Below, in pieces: positions 24,101 to 31,475 of a stretch of DNA of 46,579 nt. A model generated the notes under the pieces. It saw only the letters and a program-made list of their open reading frames with translations. It was not told the origin of the DNA and made no database searches. Origin of the DNA: Bacteroidota bacterium (lineage in GTDB: Bacteria > Bacteroidota > Bacteroidia > Chitinophagales > LD1); contig CANJRM010000016.1 of assembly GCA_947476645.1 (NCBI GenBank), positions 1 to 46,579 on the forward strand. Direction: 5' to 3'. Numbering within the stretch: the first letter of the stretch is position 1; the number at the start of each line of letters is the position of its first letter. The position numbers were made by a program, and so were the translations under genes.

Positions 24101-25333
24101 TCCTGCAGGGACAAAACAAGTATTGGTTAAAGTATTTCCTGTAAGTGTACTATCGGGCACCAATAAAATAGAATCGCCACTCGGGCACACTAACCAAATT
24201 TCGAAGATGTTTATGCCTGCAAACAATATCATGTTCAATGAGTTAATGCAAACACCGGTGATATAATTATTAGGAACTGTAGCTAAATTCAGGTTCGTGA
24301 TATTTATATCCATGTTCAAAAAAGCCGTGCCTGGTGTGGCAGGAATAATAGGAGGGAAGCCGGGAAAGCCCGGTGTGCCGCTAATAGTTGCCACCTCCTG
24401 ATTTCGATAGGTGGGAGTTTTTGTAGGTTTCTTAACCACTTTTGCAGTAGCGTTAAGCGTTAAGCATTGTCCGCTGCAAATGCTGGTATCGTTACCTGCA
24501 TTAAGCACAATGGTTGGATTTACTACAACTATAGTTACCGTATCATGACACGTCTGCGTTCCATTACTCATAGTAACCACATAGCTGGTTGTAGTGTGCG
24601 GAGCCACAGCATTCGGATCAGTTCCGCCAACGGGTCCTAAGTTATAGCCATCATGTTGCCAAACAATATTGTAGGTAGGGTCGTTGCAATAAATTACAAC
24701 ATTGTCAATTCCCCAGTGGTCATAATCAGCTCCTGAATCGGCATCTTGAAACCAACGAAACTTTGTATTAGCAGTAAGTGCAGCCAACGGTACAGGAAAA
24801 CACCAGTTGTTCCAGTTTACAAACTGTGCATCGTAACCTCCATTAGGGTCAAAGTAATGAATGTCAATCCAAGTGGCTCCGTTGTCAATGGAGTATTGAA
24901 GAAAAACTCCTTCCTGCGGTTCATCGGGTCCTTCGCATGGAGCTGCATTGCCTTGTGTGGCAAAAAGCATATCAAAACAAATAGTAACACCCGCTACTGC
25001 ACAGCTACTTAAATTAAAAGATGTAGTGGTCAAAATTCTTGGAACCGGCCCTGAGTTTCCCATCCAGATATGAGTAGTGCCATCTACACCGCCCGGACTA
25101 CATGGATTATTCCACATGGCTTGTTGTGTTGAAGCCCAACCAGGACCATAAGAGCCTGTGTTGAAATTTTCAGAAAGCAGCGCATTGCCTTGTGCCTGCC
25201 CGAAAGCAGAAAGTAAAACTCTGTCTCCGCAAACTATTGTATCAGCAGGAGAAGAACCGGTAACGGTACAACCTTGAGAAAAAATATTTTGTGTAATGAA
25301 AAAACTGAGAAGGATGGGTAAAATTTTTTTCAT
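21104..25333 (-). CDS. Giant T9SS type B (gliding-motility C-terminal domain) surface protein with SprB-like repeats
   Basis: A 1409-residue protein with a signal peptide (1-19). Residues about 55-230 resemble a reelin-type lectin sandwich (LLSENFNTGSYGPGWAST ... FRWFQDADSGADYDHWGIDNVVIY). Residues about 330-480 resemble a proprotein-convertase P domain (SPYTGNYAPNQSFNGLAGCSANGVWSLHLV). The middle holds about eight SprB-like repeats with the core NYTYAWGGGQNTSAV and GAGNYLVTITD. Two adjacent 165-residue units are nearly identical. The last 90 residues are the CHU_C/type B sorting domain (YWPNAFTPTGDGNNDVYLPFG ... IFNRWGEKVFES ... GVYVYSATA). It is likely an adhesin or part of a surface fibre. 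It lies 9 bp after the small gene at 25343, so the two are one transcript. Confidence 0.93.
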   Translation of the reverse strand: MKKILPILLSFFITQNIFSQGCTVTGSSPADTIVCGDRVLLSAFGQAQGNALLSENFNTGSYGPGWASTQQAMWNNPCSPGGVDGTTHIWMGNSGPVPRILTTTSFNLSSCAVAGVTICFDMLFATQGNAAPCEGPDEPQEGVFLQYSIDNGATWIDIHYFDPNGGYDAQFVNWNNWCFPVPLAALTANTKFRWFQDADSGADYDHWGIDNVVIYCNDPTYNIVWQHDGYNLGPVGGTDPNAVAPHTTTSYVVTMSNGTQTCHDTVTIVVVNPTIVLNAGNDTSICSGQCLTLNATAKVVKKPTKTPTYRNQEVATISGTPGFPGFPPIIPATPGTAFLNMDINITNLNLATVPNNYITGVCINSLNMILFAGINIFEIWLVCPSGDSILLVPDSTLTGNTLTNTCFVPAGSNIISAASPYTGNYAPNQSFNGLAGCSANGVWSLHLVAVFNGFSLPTGNFNSWSISFNDPEIAYVGNFNWNPTAGMTNPLTLTPTVCPPPTAYTLTVSDTAGCVTQNDVINVTTHACCGLSATVTQVQPTCGGTNGSINVNPVPAGTYSYAWSDGPSVLQNRTGLGAGTYTVTITDVNTPTCTFDTTITLNSNSTLNVSLTNPINPTCAGSDGSITFSLSGGTAPYAITIDTNGTSFTINSPFPIPSTTINTVPAGAVNISVTDALGCTATANAVLTAPVNCCGFTVSAVLVQPTCGQNNGSVSLTPAGGSGNYTYAWGGGQNTSAVTNVGAATYSVTITDNGFVNCFIDTTFTLNSNSTLNVSLTNPINPTCAGSDGSITFSLGGGTAPYAITIDTNGTSFTINSPVPIPSTTINTVPAGAVSISVTDALGCTATANAALVAPANCCTFTISAVLAQPACAQTNGSIAITSTNGSGNYTYAWGGGQNTSAVTTLGAGNYLVTITDNAYANCFIDTSFSLSNPNAPVINNIAVVDETCNGNDGSVTVTASGGTGALSILWSNSAVTFTLLNMAAGSYGFTVTDASGCATAGTATVNPATGCCFLQTAVTLIPPTCGLNNATLTVNISIAGVPPYTYSIDGINYQGQNVFSNVASGNYNVITRDVNGCSDTVAAVVPASSNNLNVTTVVTNVSCFGANDGTATANPLGGNPPYGFVWSNAGNTATISNLSAGNYDVTVSDLAGCTGTATANITEPQALTVSLGNDTTLCIGLPVMLNAGSGYATYLWSTNEITQTIVPTIAGIYSVVVTDANGCSATDGVNVNFVPLPLLDLGEDKIAYEGTYVGLFSSVNDGTTTTGTYNWQPDTLLSCTACQNTVAYASDTISYTLTFTDNYGCAATDNINLFVIPLGNVYWPNAFTPTGDGNNDVYLPFGSGVKQINWSIFNRWGEKVFESDNFYSGWDGTYKGAPVPMGVYVYSATAVKMDNTTKKYKGSVTLIR
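22557..23546 (-). repeat. Two near-identical 495-bp tandem units inside the type B cargo gene
   Basis: Matching points recur exactly 495 bp apart (TCAATAAAACAATTC at 22557 and 23052; GTATCAATGG at 22911 and 23406). This is 165 codons, covering the block from NSNSTLNVSLTNPINP to the Cys-Phe-Ile-Asp-Thr strand. The high DNA identity implies a recent duplication or gene conversion. Confidence 0.88.
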
Positions 25334-25342
25334 TGTTTCTGT

Positions 25343-25753
25343 TTATTGAATTGTTTTTACCGAAATATTTTTCAATTCAAACTTTCTCAATTCAGTTGAA
25401 GTAAAGTTCAACTGCTTAGAAAAAAGAAACAGAGCATTGTCTTCCTTGTTAGAGCATTCTCCTGTTTTTTCTTCGTTTGCATTCAATAGAACTGTAAACG
25501 TTCTTGCATCAGCATTACTGGTTTTTCCGTTGTTGAATGTGAGTTCTTTGGTAAAAGAAACTTCCTCTTTTTGATTTGATAGATTTACAAATCGCAGAAA
25601 TATTTTCTGCTGATGAAGGCCATTGTGCACGTCATGACAATCGGCATATTGAAATTGAATTTCTATTTTCTCATTTTTGAAGTAGGTTGTCCAGTCGGCA
25701 GAGAAAACCGAAGAACAGAGCAGGCAGATAACTGCCGTTAAAAATAATTTCAC
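25343..25753 (-). CDS. Small secreted protein, unknown function
   Basis: 136 residues with a signal peptide (1-18, LTAVICLLCSSVFSA). The mature part is predicted all-beta, with two cysteines, one in YADCHDVHNGLHQQ and one in KTGECSNKED, that could form a disulfide. The repeated pattern of charged strands (EIQFQYADCHD, QKIFLRFVNLSNQKEEVSFTKELTFNNGK) resembles small beta-sandwich companions of surface proteins. It precedes the giant type B cargo gene by 9 bp, so it may assist or bind that protein. I do not recognise the family. Confidence 0.8.
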   Translation of the reverse strand: MKLFLTAVICLLCSSVFSADWTTYFKNEKIEIQFQYADCHDVHNGLHQQKIFLRFVNLSNQKEEVSFTKELTFNNGKTSNADARTFTVLLNANEEKTGECSNKEDNALFLFSKQLNFTSTELRKFELKNISVKTIQ

Positions 25754-25818
25754 TTGTCAGGGGGTTAAGGTTAGTGATATTTTAAAGACGATAAATAATT
25801 TCAAATAGATGTCACGTT

Positions 25819-28800
25819 CTATAACTTAATCAACTTCAACGTGACCGCATGTTTAGCACTTGACACCCGCATCATATAAATACCACTGGCTACGTTCAGT
25901 TCAATTTCAGATTTTGCGCTTACAATTTCTGATAGATAAACCAATCTGCCGTTATCATCGAATATTTCCACTTTGCTACCTATCGCATTCGCTCCTGTTT
26001 CTAAAGTCCAGTAACCGTTTTCTAACGGGTTAGGATAAACTCTCAACGGTTCACCTTCTAGCAATGAAGCTATGCCTACTGTGTTTATTGAAATAGGATT
26101 TGATGTAACACGGCATCCGTTGGTATCGGTAATAGCCAGTGTATAAGTTCCGTTTTGTGTGGCAACATAAATGTGGTTGGTTGCACCACTAATTGCCCCA
26201 CCATTGAAATACCATTGATACGTAACTGCATTATAAGCAGTAAGTGTATCACCATTTACGCTGATAGAAACCGGAGGCAACGGATAAACCTGAACAGGCA
26301 CGTGGTTAGAAGTTGCGGTGCAGTTTCCTGCATCGGTTACAGTTACATAATAGTTGCCTGCATTGTGCGCATAGATACATTGCGTGGTAGCACCGTTATT
26401 CCACAAGTAAGAATTGTAAGTGTTATCGGCACAAACCTGAATACTGTCACCTGCGCACATAATAGGATTTGCCGCTGTTACATGCACAGTTCCGTTTCCG
26501 CTTGGGCTTATAATCATACTGGCGGTTGAACTGCAACCACCGTTATCATTCACTGTTACGGTGTAAGTTCCTGCTGCAAGATTTGAAAGCGAAGAACCGC
26601 TTCCGCCACCGCTCCAGCTGTAAGAATAAGAACCGCTTCCGCCTGTGGCTGTTACACTTGCCGTGCCGTTATTGTTTCCGCAGCTTGTGTTTACAGCAGA
26701 AGGTGTAAGTGTAATTCCTCCCGATGAAATAATACTAACCGTAGCTGTAGCGGTACAATTTCCTGCGCCAGTTACCGTAACATTATAAGTTCCTGCGGCT
26801 AGGCTACTAGCTGTTTGTGTAGTAGCTCCATTACTCCAAACGTAAGTATAAGGACCTGTGCCTGCTGTTACATTTGCAGTTACCGAACCTGTTGATGTGC
26901 AACCTGCATTTGTTCCCGATGTAGTTAACGAAACTCCTGCCGTTGAACTTACATTGATACTTGCGGTAGCTGTACAATTTCCGCTTCCAGTCACTGTAAC
27001 TGTATATGTTGCGGCTGCAAGGTTTAATAAAGATGAAGTAGTTCCTCCATTGCTCCAAGCATAAGTAAATGGTCCTGTGCCGCTGGTAATGCTCACACTT
27101 GCAGTACCGTTATTATTGCCGCAAGCTGCCGGAGTAAATGATGAAGAAAGACCAACACCACTTCCAGATGCTCCAACAATTGCAGTAGCTGTAGCCGTGC
27201 AGTTTCCTGCTCCTGTTACAGTAACAGTATAATTTCCTGCTGAAAGATTAGAAGCAGTTTGTGTAGTTGCTCCGCCTGTCCACAGATAAGTATATGGTCC
27301 GCTACCCGCGGTTATGTTAGCTGTGGCAGAACCTGTTGCTGTGCAACCCGCATTTGTAGTTGTTGCGTTTACTGTAATACCTATTGACGATGCAACAGTA
27401 GCCGCAGCAGTCACCGAGCATCCGCTGGCTGTAACGGTTACTGTATAATTTCCCGCAGTTAAATTAGAGGCAGTAGCTGTAGTAGCTCCACTGCTCCAGC
27501 TATAAGCTGTTGGTGTAGCACCACTTGGGTTTACAGTAGCGCTGCCGTTGTTACCACCACAAGTTGTTCCTGTAGTTGATGCACTTGCTGTCATTGAACA
27601 ACTGGTACAATTTGGCAACGATGCTAAACTGGTAATGGTAATAGTATTGTTATCACCGTCTGTTACTCGAATTGGATAAGTACCCGGTGGTGTTGCAGTA
27701 GCTCCGGTAGCAAAAGTTGTCCATGTAGTAACAGTGGTACCAGCACAAAAAATAGGTATGCAAGTACCCAGGGGACAACCGCTACAATCAAGTGTTGTGG
27801 TTTGACTTTGCCATGTATAAGGACTTGTTCCTCCTGAAACTGTGATTGTTCCGTTTTGATTTTGGCAAGGACTAAGTTGAGCGCAATTATTTACTGTAAT
27901 GAAAATAGAATCGGCTCCGCAACCAATGGTATTTACAATAGTGTGTGTTCCTGACCCTGCAATGGCAGGACTAAATGCACCAGTCGAAGAGTTTGTAATT
28001 CCCGCACCACTCCAAACTCCGTTGGTAGTTGTGGTTAAAGTAACCGGTGCATCGGTGCTGCAAAAAGGACCTGCCTGACAAATGGAAGCATCGCAACAGG
28101 TAATAGCCTGCGATGCACAAGAACCCGCAGGAATAGATTGAATGTATCCTGTTCGCGCACCTGAATTTGCCGTACCTGTGGAACCACCTGCAATAATATC
28201 GCCATTGGTATTTATGTGCACATCATACACATTAAATGTAGTAGCATAAGTTGCTAACTGATTTAAACTTTGGTCGTATTTTACCACCTGGTTTTTTGAC
28301 CCCACGTAAATGTTTCCGCAAACATCAATATCAATACCGCTGTTTTCTACATAAGAAGAACCAAACGAAGTGGTATAAGCTCCACCCGGTATGGCAACTG
28401 AAGCAACTATGGCTCCGGTAGCTATAACTCTCTTATCTAACGTGGTACCTTTTACCGAATACACATAAGCACCAAAAGATTTTAATGCACAAATACCCGT
28501 GTTGTTGTAACGGAAGTTTTCGCATTTATAACCGTAGTGGTAACTATTGTTGATATAATGTTTTGCATTGAGAGGATTAGAGCACATACCGAAATTCTGA
28601 TTGATGAATCCGATTGAATCGTGGGTGAGGAAATAATATTTCCCGTTACCACAGGCTGTAATGCAACGAACTTCCTGCGTAGGGAAAAGTGCACCGCCTG
28701 TAATTTGCACACTGCTGGTTACGTTTCCGTTGCTCATATCTACCTGATAAATGTAAGGCAATGGAGGTAGTGTGTTTCCTGTTCCGCCAATAACTAATTT

Positions 28801-30051
28801 GGTTTGGTCGCAGTTAAATGAAATACTCCAAAACTCTGTAGATGCAAAAATGCCTCCGGGGTTTCCGTTGTTCCAAACCATAGAGCCTGCGGTACTTATT
28901 TTTTGAATAGCTGCAATAGAGCCTTGGGTAACATACGAGTTACCTGCTGCATCGGTAGCAAAAGTTCCAAGCCATGAGGTGGTATCGTAAGGTGTGCTGT
29001 ATGTCCACTGAAGTGTTCCTGCATTGTTGTATTTTATTAATTGCATAGGAGAAGTTCCTCCAATTACATACACATTTCCTGCTGCATCTTTTTCGCATTC
29101 CCATACACAATCCCATTGGGTGCTGCTAAAATTCGGAGTTTGTGTCCAGGGGTCAATAGTTACTTCCTTAGTATGGTCGTAGTTGGCTAACTGAAACGAA
29201 ATTGTTTTTCCATTTCTTACAAACTTCGATTCAATAATTGAATTCAGTTTGTTAGCAAGAACGGTATGCAGTATTTTGTTTGCATCAACGTATGATTGAG
29301 CAGGCTGTTCTTTTGCAGCAGTATAAAAACTTTGAGGGGTGTGGTCAACAATATCTCCAAATTTTGTTTCGATATGAATGTTTTGTTGCGCATCAACAGA
29401 AACTTTTTCGGTGCCGCTGTATTTCATTTTTATTTGCGAAGCATCGGCACCCGGGTGGAGAATGAATGAATATTCGATACCGGTTTCAGGATGAAAAACA
29501 TAGACTACATCAATATTCGGATAAAGGTTTTTGTAAATTATTTTTTGAAAACCTTTAGCACGGTCTATACTTTTATTGCCCATTCCAAAATTGAAATAAT
29601 TGTCAACCGCTTTTTCTGCCACCACCTGCACATCGGGGTTGGAGTTTTGCCACTGCATAAAAATATTTTCAACCTGAAGATGAGCTGCGTTTTCTTCTTC
29701 TTCCATTTGCTTATGGCTCATTTTTTTACCCGCGCGGTATTTTTCCATTACCTCATTTTCTCTTTCCTGCCGTTTGTTCGCATCGGGCATATCTTTTTTG
29801 GTGAGGCGATAGGTTACCCCGGTTTTAGTAAACAGAAACTGAACGGGAGCATACTGCGTTCCAAAAACTATTTTGGAACCTGGCAAATGGCTCAGTTGAT
29901 TGAACTGCCCCTTGTTTTCGATAAACACTTTTTGTGTTTCGAATTTTGCCTGCCAGCCTGTTTGTGAAGTTTGTGCAACTAAATGTGCTGCGCTAAATAA
30001 AATTACTGTTAGCAAAACTGCTTTAGAAGCAGCGAGTAAATTTTTTTCCAT
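25819..30051 (-). CDS. Giant T9SS type A surface protein with DUF7948-like N-terminal domain and SprB-like repeats
   Basis: 1410 residues from the ATG at 30051 (MEKNLLAASKAV), chosen because it begins a proper signal peptide. The frame extends to 30150, but that part overlaps a terminator and the promoter-like leader. Residues about 30-310 (KVFIENKGQFNQL ... YKNLYPNIDVVYVFHPETGIEYSFILHPGADASQIKMKYSG) match the domain often called DUF7948, found before propeller repeats in Bacteroidota. Then comes a stretch with propeller-like repeats (DAAGNVYVIGGTSPMQLIKYN). Next are about six SprB-like repeats (core GPYTYLWTGGATTQTASNLSAGNYTVTVTGAGNC). The end is a type A sorting domain (VYPNPLENGYWTLET ... 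GIYMMRVSSAKHAVTLKLIKL). It is likely an adhesin. Confidence 0.92.
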   Translation of the reverse strand: MEKNLLAASKAVLLTVILFSAAHLVAQTSQTGWQAKFETQKVFIENKGQFNQLSHLPGSKIVFGTQYAPVQFLFTKTGVTYRLTKKDMPDANKRQERENEVMEKYRAGKKMSHKQMEEEENAAHLQVENIFMQWQNSNPDVQVVAEKAVDNYFNFGMGNKSIDRAKGFQKIIYKNLYPNIDVVYVFHPETGIEYSFILHPGADASQIKMKYSGTEKVSVDAQQNIHIETKFGDIVDHTPQSFYTAAKEQPAQSYVDANKILHTVLANKLNSIIESKFVRNGKTISFQLANYDHTKEVTIDPWTQTPNFSSTQWDCVWECEKDAAGNVYVIGGTSPMQLIKYNNAGTLQWTYSTPYDTTSWLGTFATDAAGNSYVTQGSIAAIQKISTAGSMVWNNGNPGGIFASTEFWSISFNCDQTKLVIGGTGNTLPPLPYIYQVDMSNGNVTSSVQITGGALFPTQEVRCITACGNGKYYFLTHDSIGFINQNFGMCSNPLNAKHYINNSYHYGYKCENFRYNNTGICALKSFGAYVYSVKGTTLDKRVIATGAIVASVAIPGGAYTTSFGSSYVENSGIDIDVCGNIYVGSKNQVVKYDQSLNQLATYATTFNVYDVHINTNGDIIAGGSTGTANSGARTGYIQSIPAGSCASQAITCCDASICQAGPFCSTDAPVTLTTTTNGVWSGAGITNSSTGAFSPAIAGSGTHTIVNTIGCGADSIFITVNNCAQLSPCQNQNGTITVSGGTSPYTWQSQTTTLDCSGCPLGTCIPIFCAGTTVTTWTTFATGATATPPGTYPIRVTDGDNNTITITSLASLPNCTSCSMTASASTTGTTCGGNNGSATVNPSGATPTAYSWSSGATTATASNLTAGNYTVTVTASGCSVTAAATVASSIGITVNATTTNAGCTATGSATANITAGSGPYTYLWTGGATTQTASNLSAGNYTVTVTGAGNCTATATAIVGASGSGVGLSSSFTPAACGNNNGTASVSITSGTGPFTYAWSNGGTTSSLLNLAAATYTVTVTGSGNCTATASINVSSTAGVSLTTSGTNAGCTSTGSVTANVTAGTGPYTYVWSNGATTQTASSLAAGTYNVTVTGAGNCTATATVSIISSGGITLTPSAVNTSCGNNNGTASVTATGGSGSYSYSWSGGGSGSSLSNLAAGTYTVTVNDNGGCSSTASMIISPSGNGTVHVTAANPIMCAGDSIQVCADNTYNSYLWNNGATTQCIYAHNAGNYYVTVTDAGNCTATSNHVPVQVYPLPPVSISVNGDTLTAYNAVTYQWYFNGGAISGATNHIYVATQNGTYTLAITDTNGCRVTSNPISINTVGIASLLEGEPLRVYPNPLENGYWTLETGANAIGSKVEIFDDNGRLVYLSEIVSAKSEIELNVASGIYMMRVSSAKHAVTLKLIKL

Positions 30052-30137
30052 GTTGTGTGTAAGGTTTATGTTTGGGGAAAACAGCGACCGAAGATAAACG
30101 TTCATTTGAATTACGGGAATATTTTTTGAACGCGGTT
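30049..30137 (-). promoter_or_regulatory. Conserved ~85-bp promoter/leader element, copy 1
   Basis: It is about 80% identical by eye to 34981-35064 in the same orientation. Conserved blocks on the minus strand are AAATATTCCC, TGAACGTT, TATCTTCG (30089-30096), TTTCCCC and ACACACAACATG. TATCTTCG fits TAnnTTTG with one change and lies 18 bp after the TTCCC block. The element ends at the start codon of the 1410-aa gene, suggesting shared control of two surface-protein units. Confidence 0.65.
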
Positions 30138-30148
30138 GACCATTGTGC

Positions 30149-30181
30149 AAAAAAAGAAGTTCCGCCTACCCGCGGAACTTC
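30149..30181 (-). terminator. Terminator of the candidate small RNA
   Basis: GAAGTTCCGC (30156-30165) and GCGGAACTTC (30172-30181) form a perfect 10-bp stem with a 6-nt loop. On the minus strand it is followed by seven T. It lies upstream of the promoter element of the 1410-aa gene, so it does not end a known gene. Confidence 0.82.
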
Positions 30182-30219
30182 CCACCTATGAAAACAGGCA
30201 CACCCACTATGCACTGTTT
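30150..30219 (-). ncRNA. Candidate ~70-nt small RNA
   Basis: An independent minus-strand unit between two terminators. A well-spaced promoter (30226-30257) should start RNA near 30219, and the terminator at 30149-30181 would end it. The 5' part (AACAGTGCATAGTGGGTGTG) is unpaired or weakly paired. No known RNA family is recognised. A minus-strand frame from 30256 crosses it, but its ATG lies upstream of the predicted transcript start. Confidence 0.45.
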
Positions 30220-30225
30220 CGAAAT

Positions 30226-30257
30226 CTAAAATAAGGTTGGGTATTCTATTTTCCAAA
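30226..30257 (-). promoter_or_regulatory. Promoter of the candidate small RNA
   Basis: On the minus strand, TTTG (30257-30254), 20 bp, then TATTTTAG (30233-30226). This fits the Bacteroidota TTTG / TAnnTTTG pattern with one change, the same TTAG variant seen at 8518-8525. Confidence 0.5.
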
Positions 30258-30293
30258 AAAAAATGGAGATTTTTTTGGGGGGTTTAAATAGAT

Positions 30294-30330
30294 AAAAAAA
30301 GCCCCGCATTACTGCGAGGCGTTTTTTTTG
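30294..30330. terminator. Terminator of module B
   Basis: GCCCCGCA (30301-30308) and TGCGAGGC (30313-30320) form a stem (one G-T wobble) with a 4-nt loop. Seven A on the left act as the T run for the minus strand, and eight T on the right allow plus-strand use. It lies next to the stop of the 229-aa gene. Confidence 0.85.
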
Positions 30331-30334
30331 TTTC

Positions 30335-31024
30335 CTAAAATCCGGTAACGGTAATTTCAATCGGGGTGCTCCAAACACCTACTTCTTCATCGCTTACCAC
30401 ATAACGAATTTTGTATTTAAAAACTTTGCTGGTTCCTGCAGCAGGTAGAGTGGGGTCTAAATAATGTGCCAGCAAAATTCGGCCGGCATCTTTAAATCCT
30501 GCACCGTCACCGTGGTCAACCTGAATATCGGCTGCATCGGTATGCTCGTGTTTCCAGGTTAAATAACCATGACCGTTTTTAAGCGATATTTTTGGTTGTG
30601 GCTGAATGGTAGCAAAATCGGGATTTATTTCGGCTCCTATAATGCCTAAGTTTTGACCCATAACGGTGGTATAAGCCGGATTCTTTTTAATAGACTGAAC
30701 TAAATCGGCATTGCGTTGAAAAATGCCTGCCAGTACTAAGGTTGGGGCCCCGGCAATAACGGGTGGCACATGTACTACGCCAATAGGCGATGGGCTGCCA
30801 TCGCGCAGGGCATTTTTGTAAGCGGTTAAGGTTTTAGAATACTCATCAAACGGCTGAATGAGTGTAAATACGAAGCCGAAATAGGCGGAATCGTCTTGAA
30901 CTGCGGTAACAACTCCTGCCGCAAGGTTCAACGCTGCTGCATAAGAGCCCAGCACAGTGGCAAAGTTAGCGAGCCAGATAACTTTTCCGGTGTCGGTTTT
31001 GGGAAGATAATACTGATGTTCCAT
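30335..31024 (-). CDS. Module B 229-aa protein with C-terminal fibronectin-like domain, unknown function
   Basis: 229 residues without signal peptide or membrane segment. The N-terminal 105 residues are helical (VIWLANFATVLGSYAAALNLAAGVVTAVQDD ... LTAYKNALRDGSPSPIGV). Next comes a conserved-looking block, GIFQRNADLVQSIKKNPAYTTVMGQNLGIIGAE (about 112-144). Residues 150-229 look like a fibronectin-III-like sandwich (HGYLTWKHEHTDAADIQVDHGDGAGF ... FKYKIRYVVSDEEVGVWSTPIEITVTGF). I recall similar ~220-aa unannotated proteins in many Bacteroidota, often in several copies; no function is known to me. It follows the repeat ORF by 18 bp and precedes a terminator, the same order as module A, though the two proteins are unrelated in sequence. 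Confidence 0.82.
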   Translation of the reverse strand: MEHQYYLPKTDTGKVIWLANFATVLGSYAAALNLAAGVVTAVQDDSAYFGFVFTLIQPFDEYSKTLTAYKNALRDGSPSPIGVVHVPPVIAGAPTLVLAGIFQRNADLVQSIKKNPAYTTVMGQNLGIIGAEINPDFATIQPQPKISLKNGHGYLTWKHEHTDAADIQVDHGDGAGFKDAGRILLAHYLDPTLPAAGTSKVFKYKIRYVVSDEEVGVWSTPIEITVTGF

Positions 31025-31042
31025 GATAAAAAGGGGGGTTAG

Positions 31043-31357
31043 TTATGAAATAAAAGGTTGAATTGATGTCAAGTATGTTTTCTCTGCACCTGAGAAAGTT
31101 GCCGCTGCTATCGGGGCAACCCGCTGTGTTATTGAGAGAGTTTTCTGAACCATTGCGGCAACCCGCTGAGTAGCGTAGAAAGTTTTCTCTATGGCTGAGA
31201 AAACCCGCTGAGTAACGCAGAAAGTTTTCTCTGCTTTAGAGAAAACCCGCTCAATGGCAAAGAAAGTTGCCGGTGTTACTACGGCAACCCGCTGAGTTCC
31301 GGAGAAAGTTGCCTTTGCTTTGGAGAAAATAGTGCTTGTGTTTAAAACTGCCTGCAT
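31043..31357 (-). CDS. Module B short ORF with 14-residue tandem repeats
   Basis: A 104-residue frame from the ATG at 31357. After MQAVLNTSTIFSKAK, six units of exactly 14 residues follow: ATFSGTQRVAVVTP, ATFFAIERVFSKAE, KTFCVTQRVFSAIE, KTFYATQRVAAMVQ, KTLSITQRVAPIAA and ATFSGAEKTYLTSI. The period equals two heptads and the units are basic and amphipathic, so a helix or coiled coil is possible. There is no signal peptide. The minus frame is the only long one here. It ends 18 bp before the 229-aa gene and is divergent from a small DNA-binding-like gene. The underlying DNA forms a hairpin in most units, so the peptide may be secondary to a nucleic-acid role. Confidence 0.5.
   Translation of the reverse strand: MQAVLNTSTIFSKAKATFSGTQRVAVVTPATFFAIERVFSKAEKTFCVTQRVFSAIEKTFYATQRVAAMVQKTLSITQRVAPIAAATFSGAEKTYLTSIQPFIS
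31098..31340. repeat. 42-bp tandem array of module B with arm-covarying hairpins
   Basis: Units start at 31098, 31140, 31182, 31224, 31266 and 31308. Each has a hairpin half starting GTT and a spacer half starting CCCGCTG and ending AGAAA. Stems are GTTGCC/GGCAAC (31098-31120), GTTTTCTC/GAGAAAAC (31182-31204 and 31224-31246) and GTTGCCG/CGGCAAC (31266-31288). The units at 31140 and 31308 have mixed arms and do not pair well. Confidence 0.88.
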
Positions 31358-31410
31358 AGTTGCGTTTGTGTTTTACAAAGGCAAAAATAAAGAGCAGGCA
31401 GTTTACAAGC

Positions 31411-31426
31411 GTACGAATATTCGTAC
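31411..31426. promoter_or_regulatory. 16-bp perfect palindrome, candidate operator of module B
   Basis: GTACGAATATTCGTAC lies in the 118-bp divergent gap between the repeat ORF (start 31357) and the small DNA-binding-like gene (start 31476). Its position and symmetry suit a dimeric repressor controlling both directions. Confidence 0.5.
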
Positions 31427-31475
31427 TTTCTTCTTTTTTAAAACGATTTTATATTTAGGATACAAATTGAATCGT

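Noticed and set aside
21104-30051. Whether the giant cargo genes are a single gene broken by frameshift
   Set aside because: Each has its own signal peptide and its own complete C-terminal sorting domain (type B and type A), separated by an intact small gene.
30023-30256. A 77-codon minus-strand frame across the small-RNA region
   Set aside because: It spans a strong terminator and the conserved leader, and its ATG lies upstream of the predicted transcript start. Its end is out of frame within the signal peptide of the 1410-aa protein.
12489-31024. Whether the 323-aa and 229-aa proteins are T9SS or phage tail proteins
   Set aside because: Neither has a signal peptide, a sorting domain, or phage-like neighbours, so no such call is supported.
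31098-31340. 42-bp array considered as a CRISPR
   Set aside because: There are no distinct spacers of constant length. The whole 42-bp unit is a diverging repeat, is open as a 14-residue frame, and no cas gene is present. The same holds for 13555-13697.
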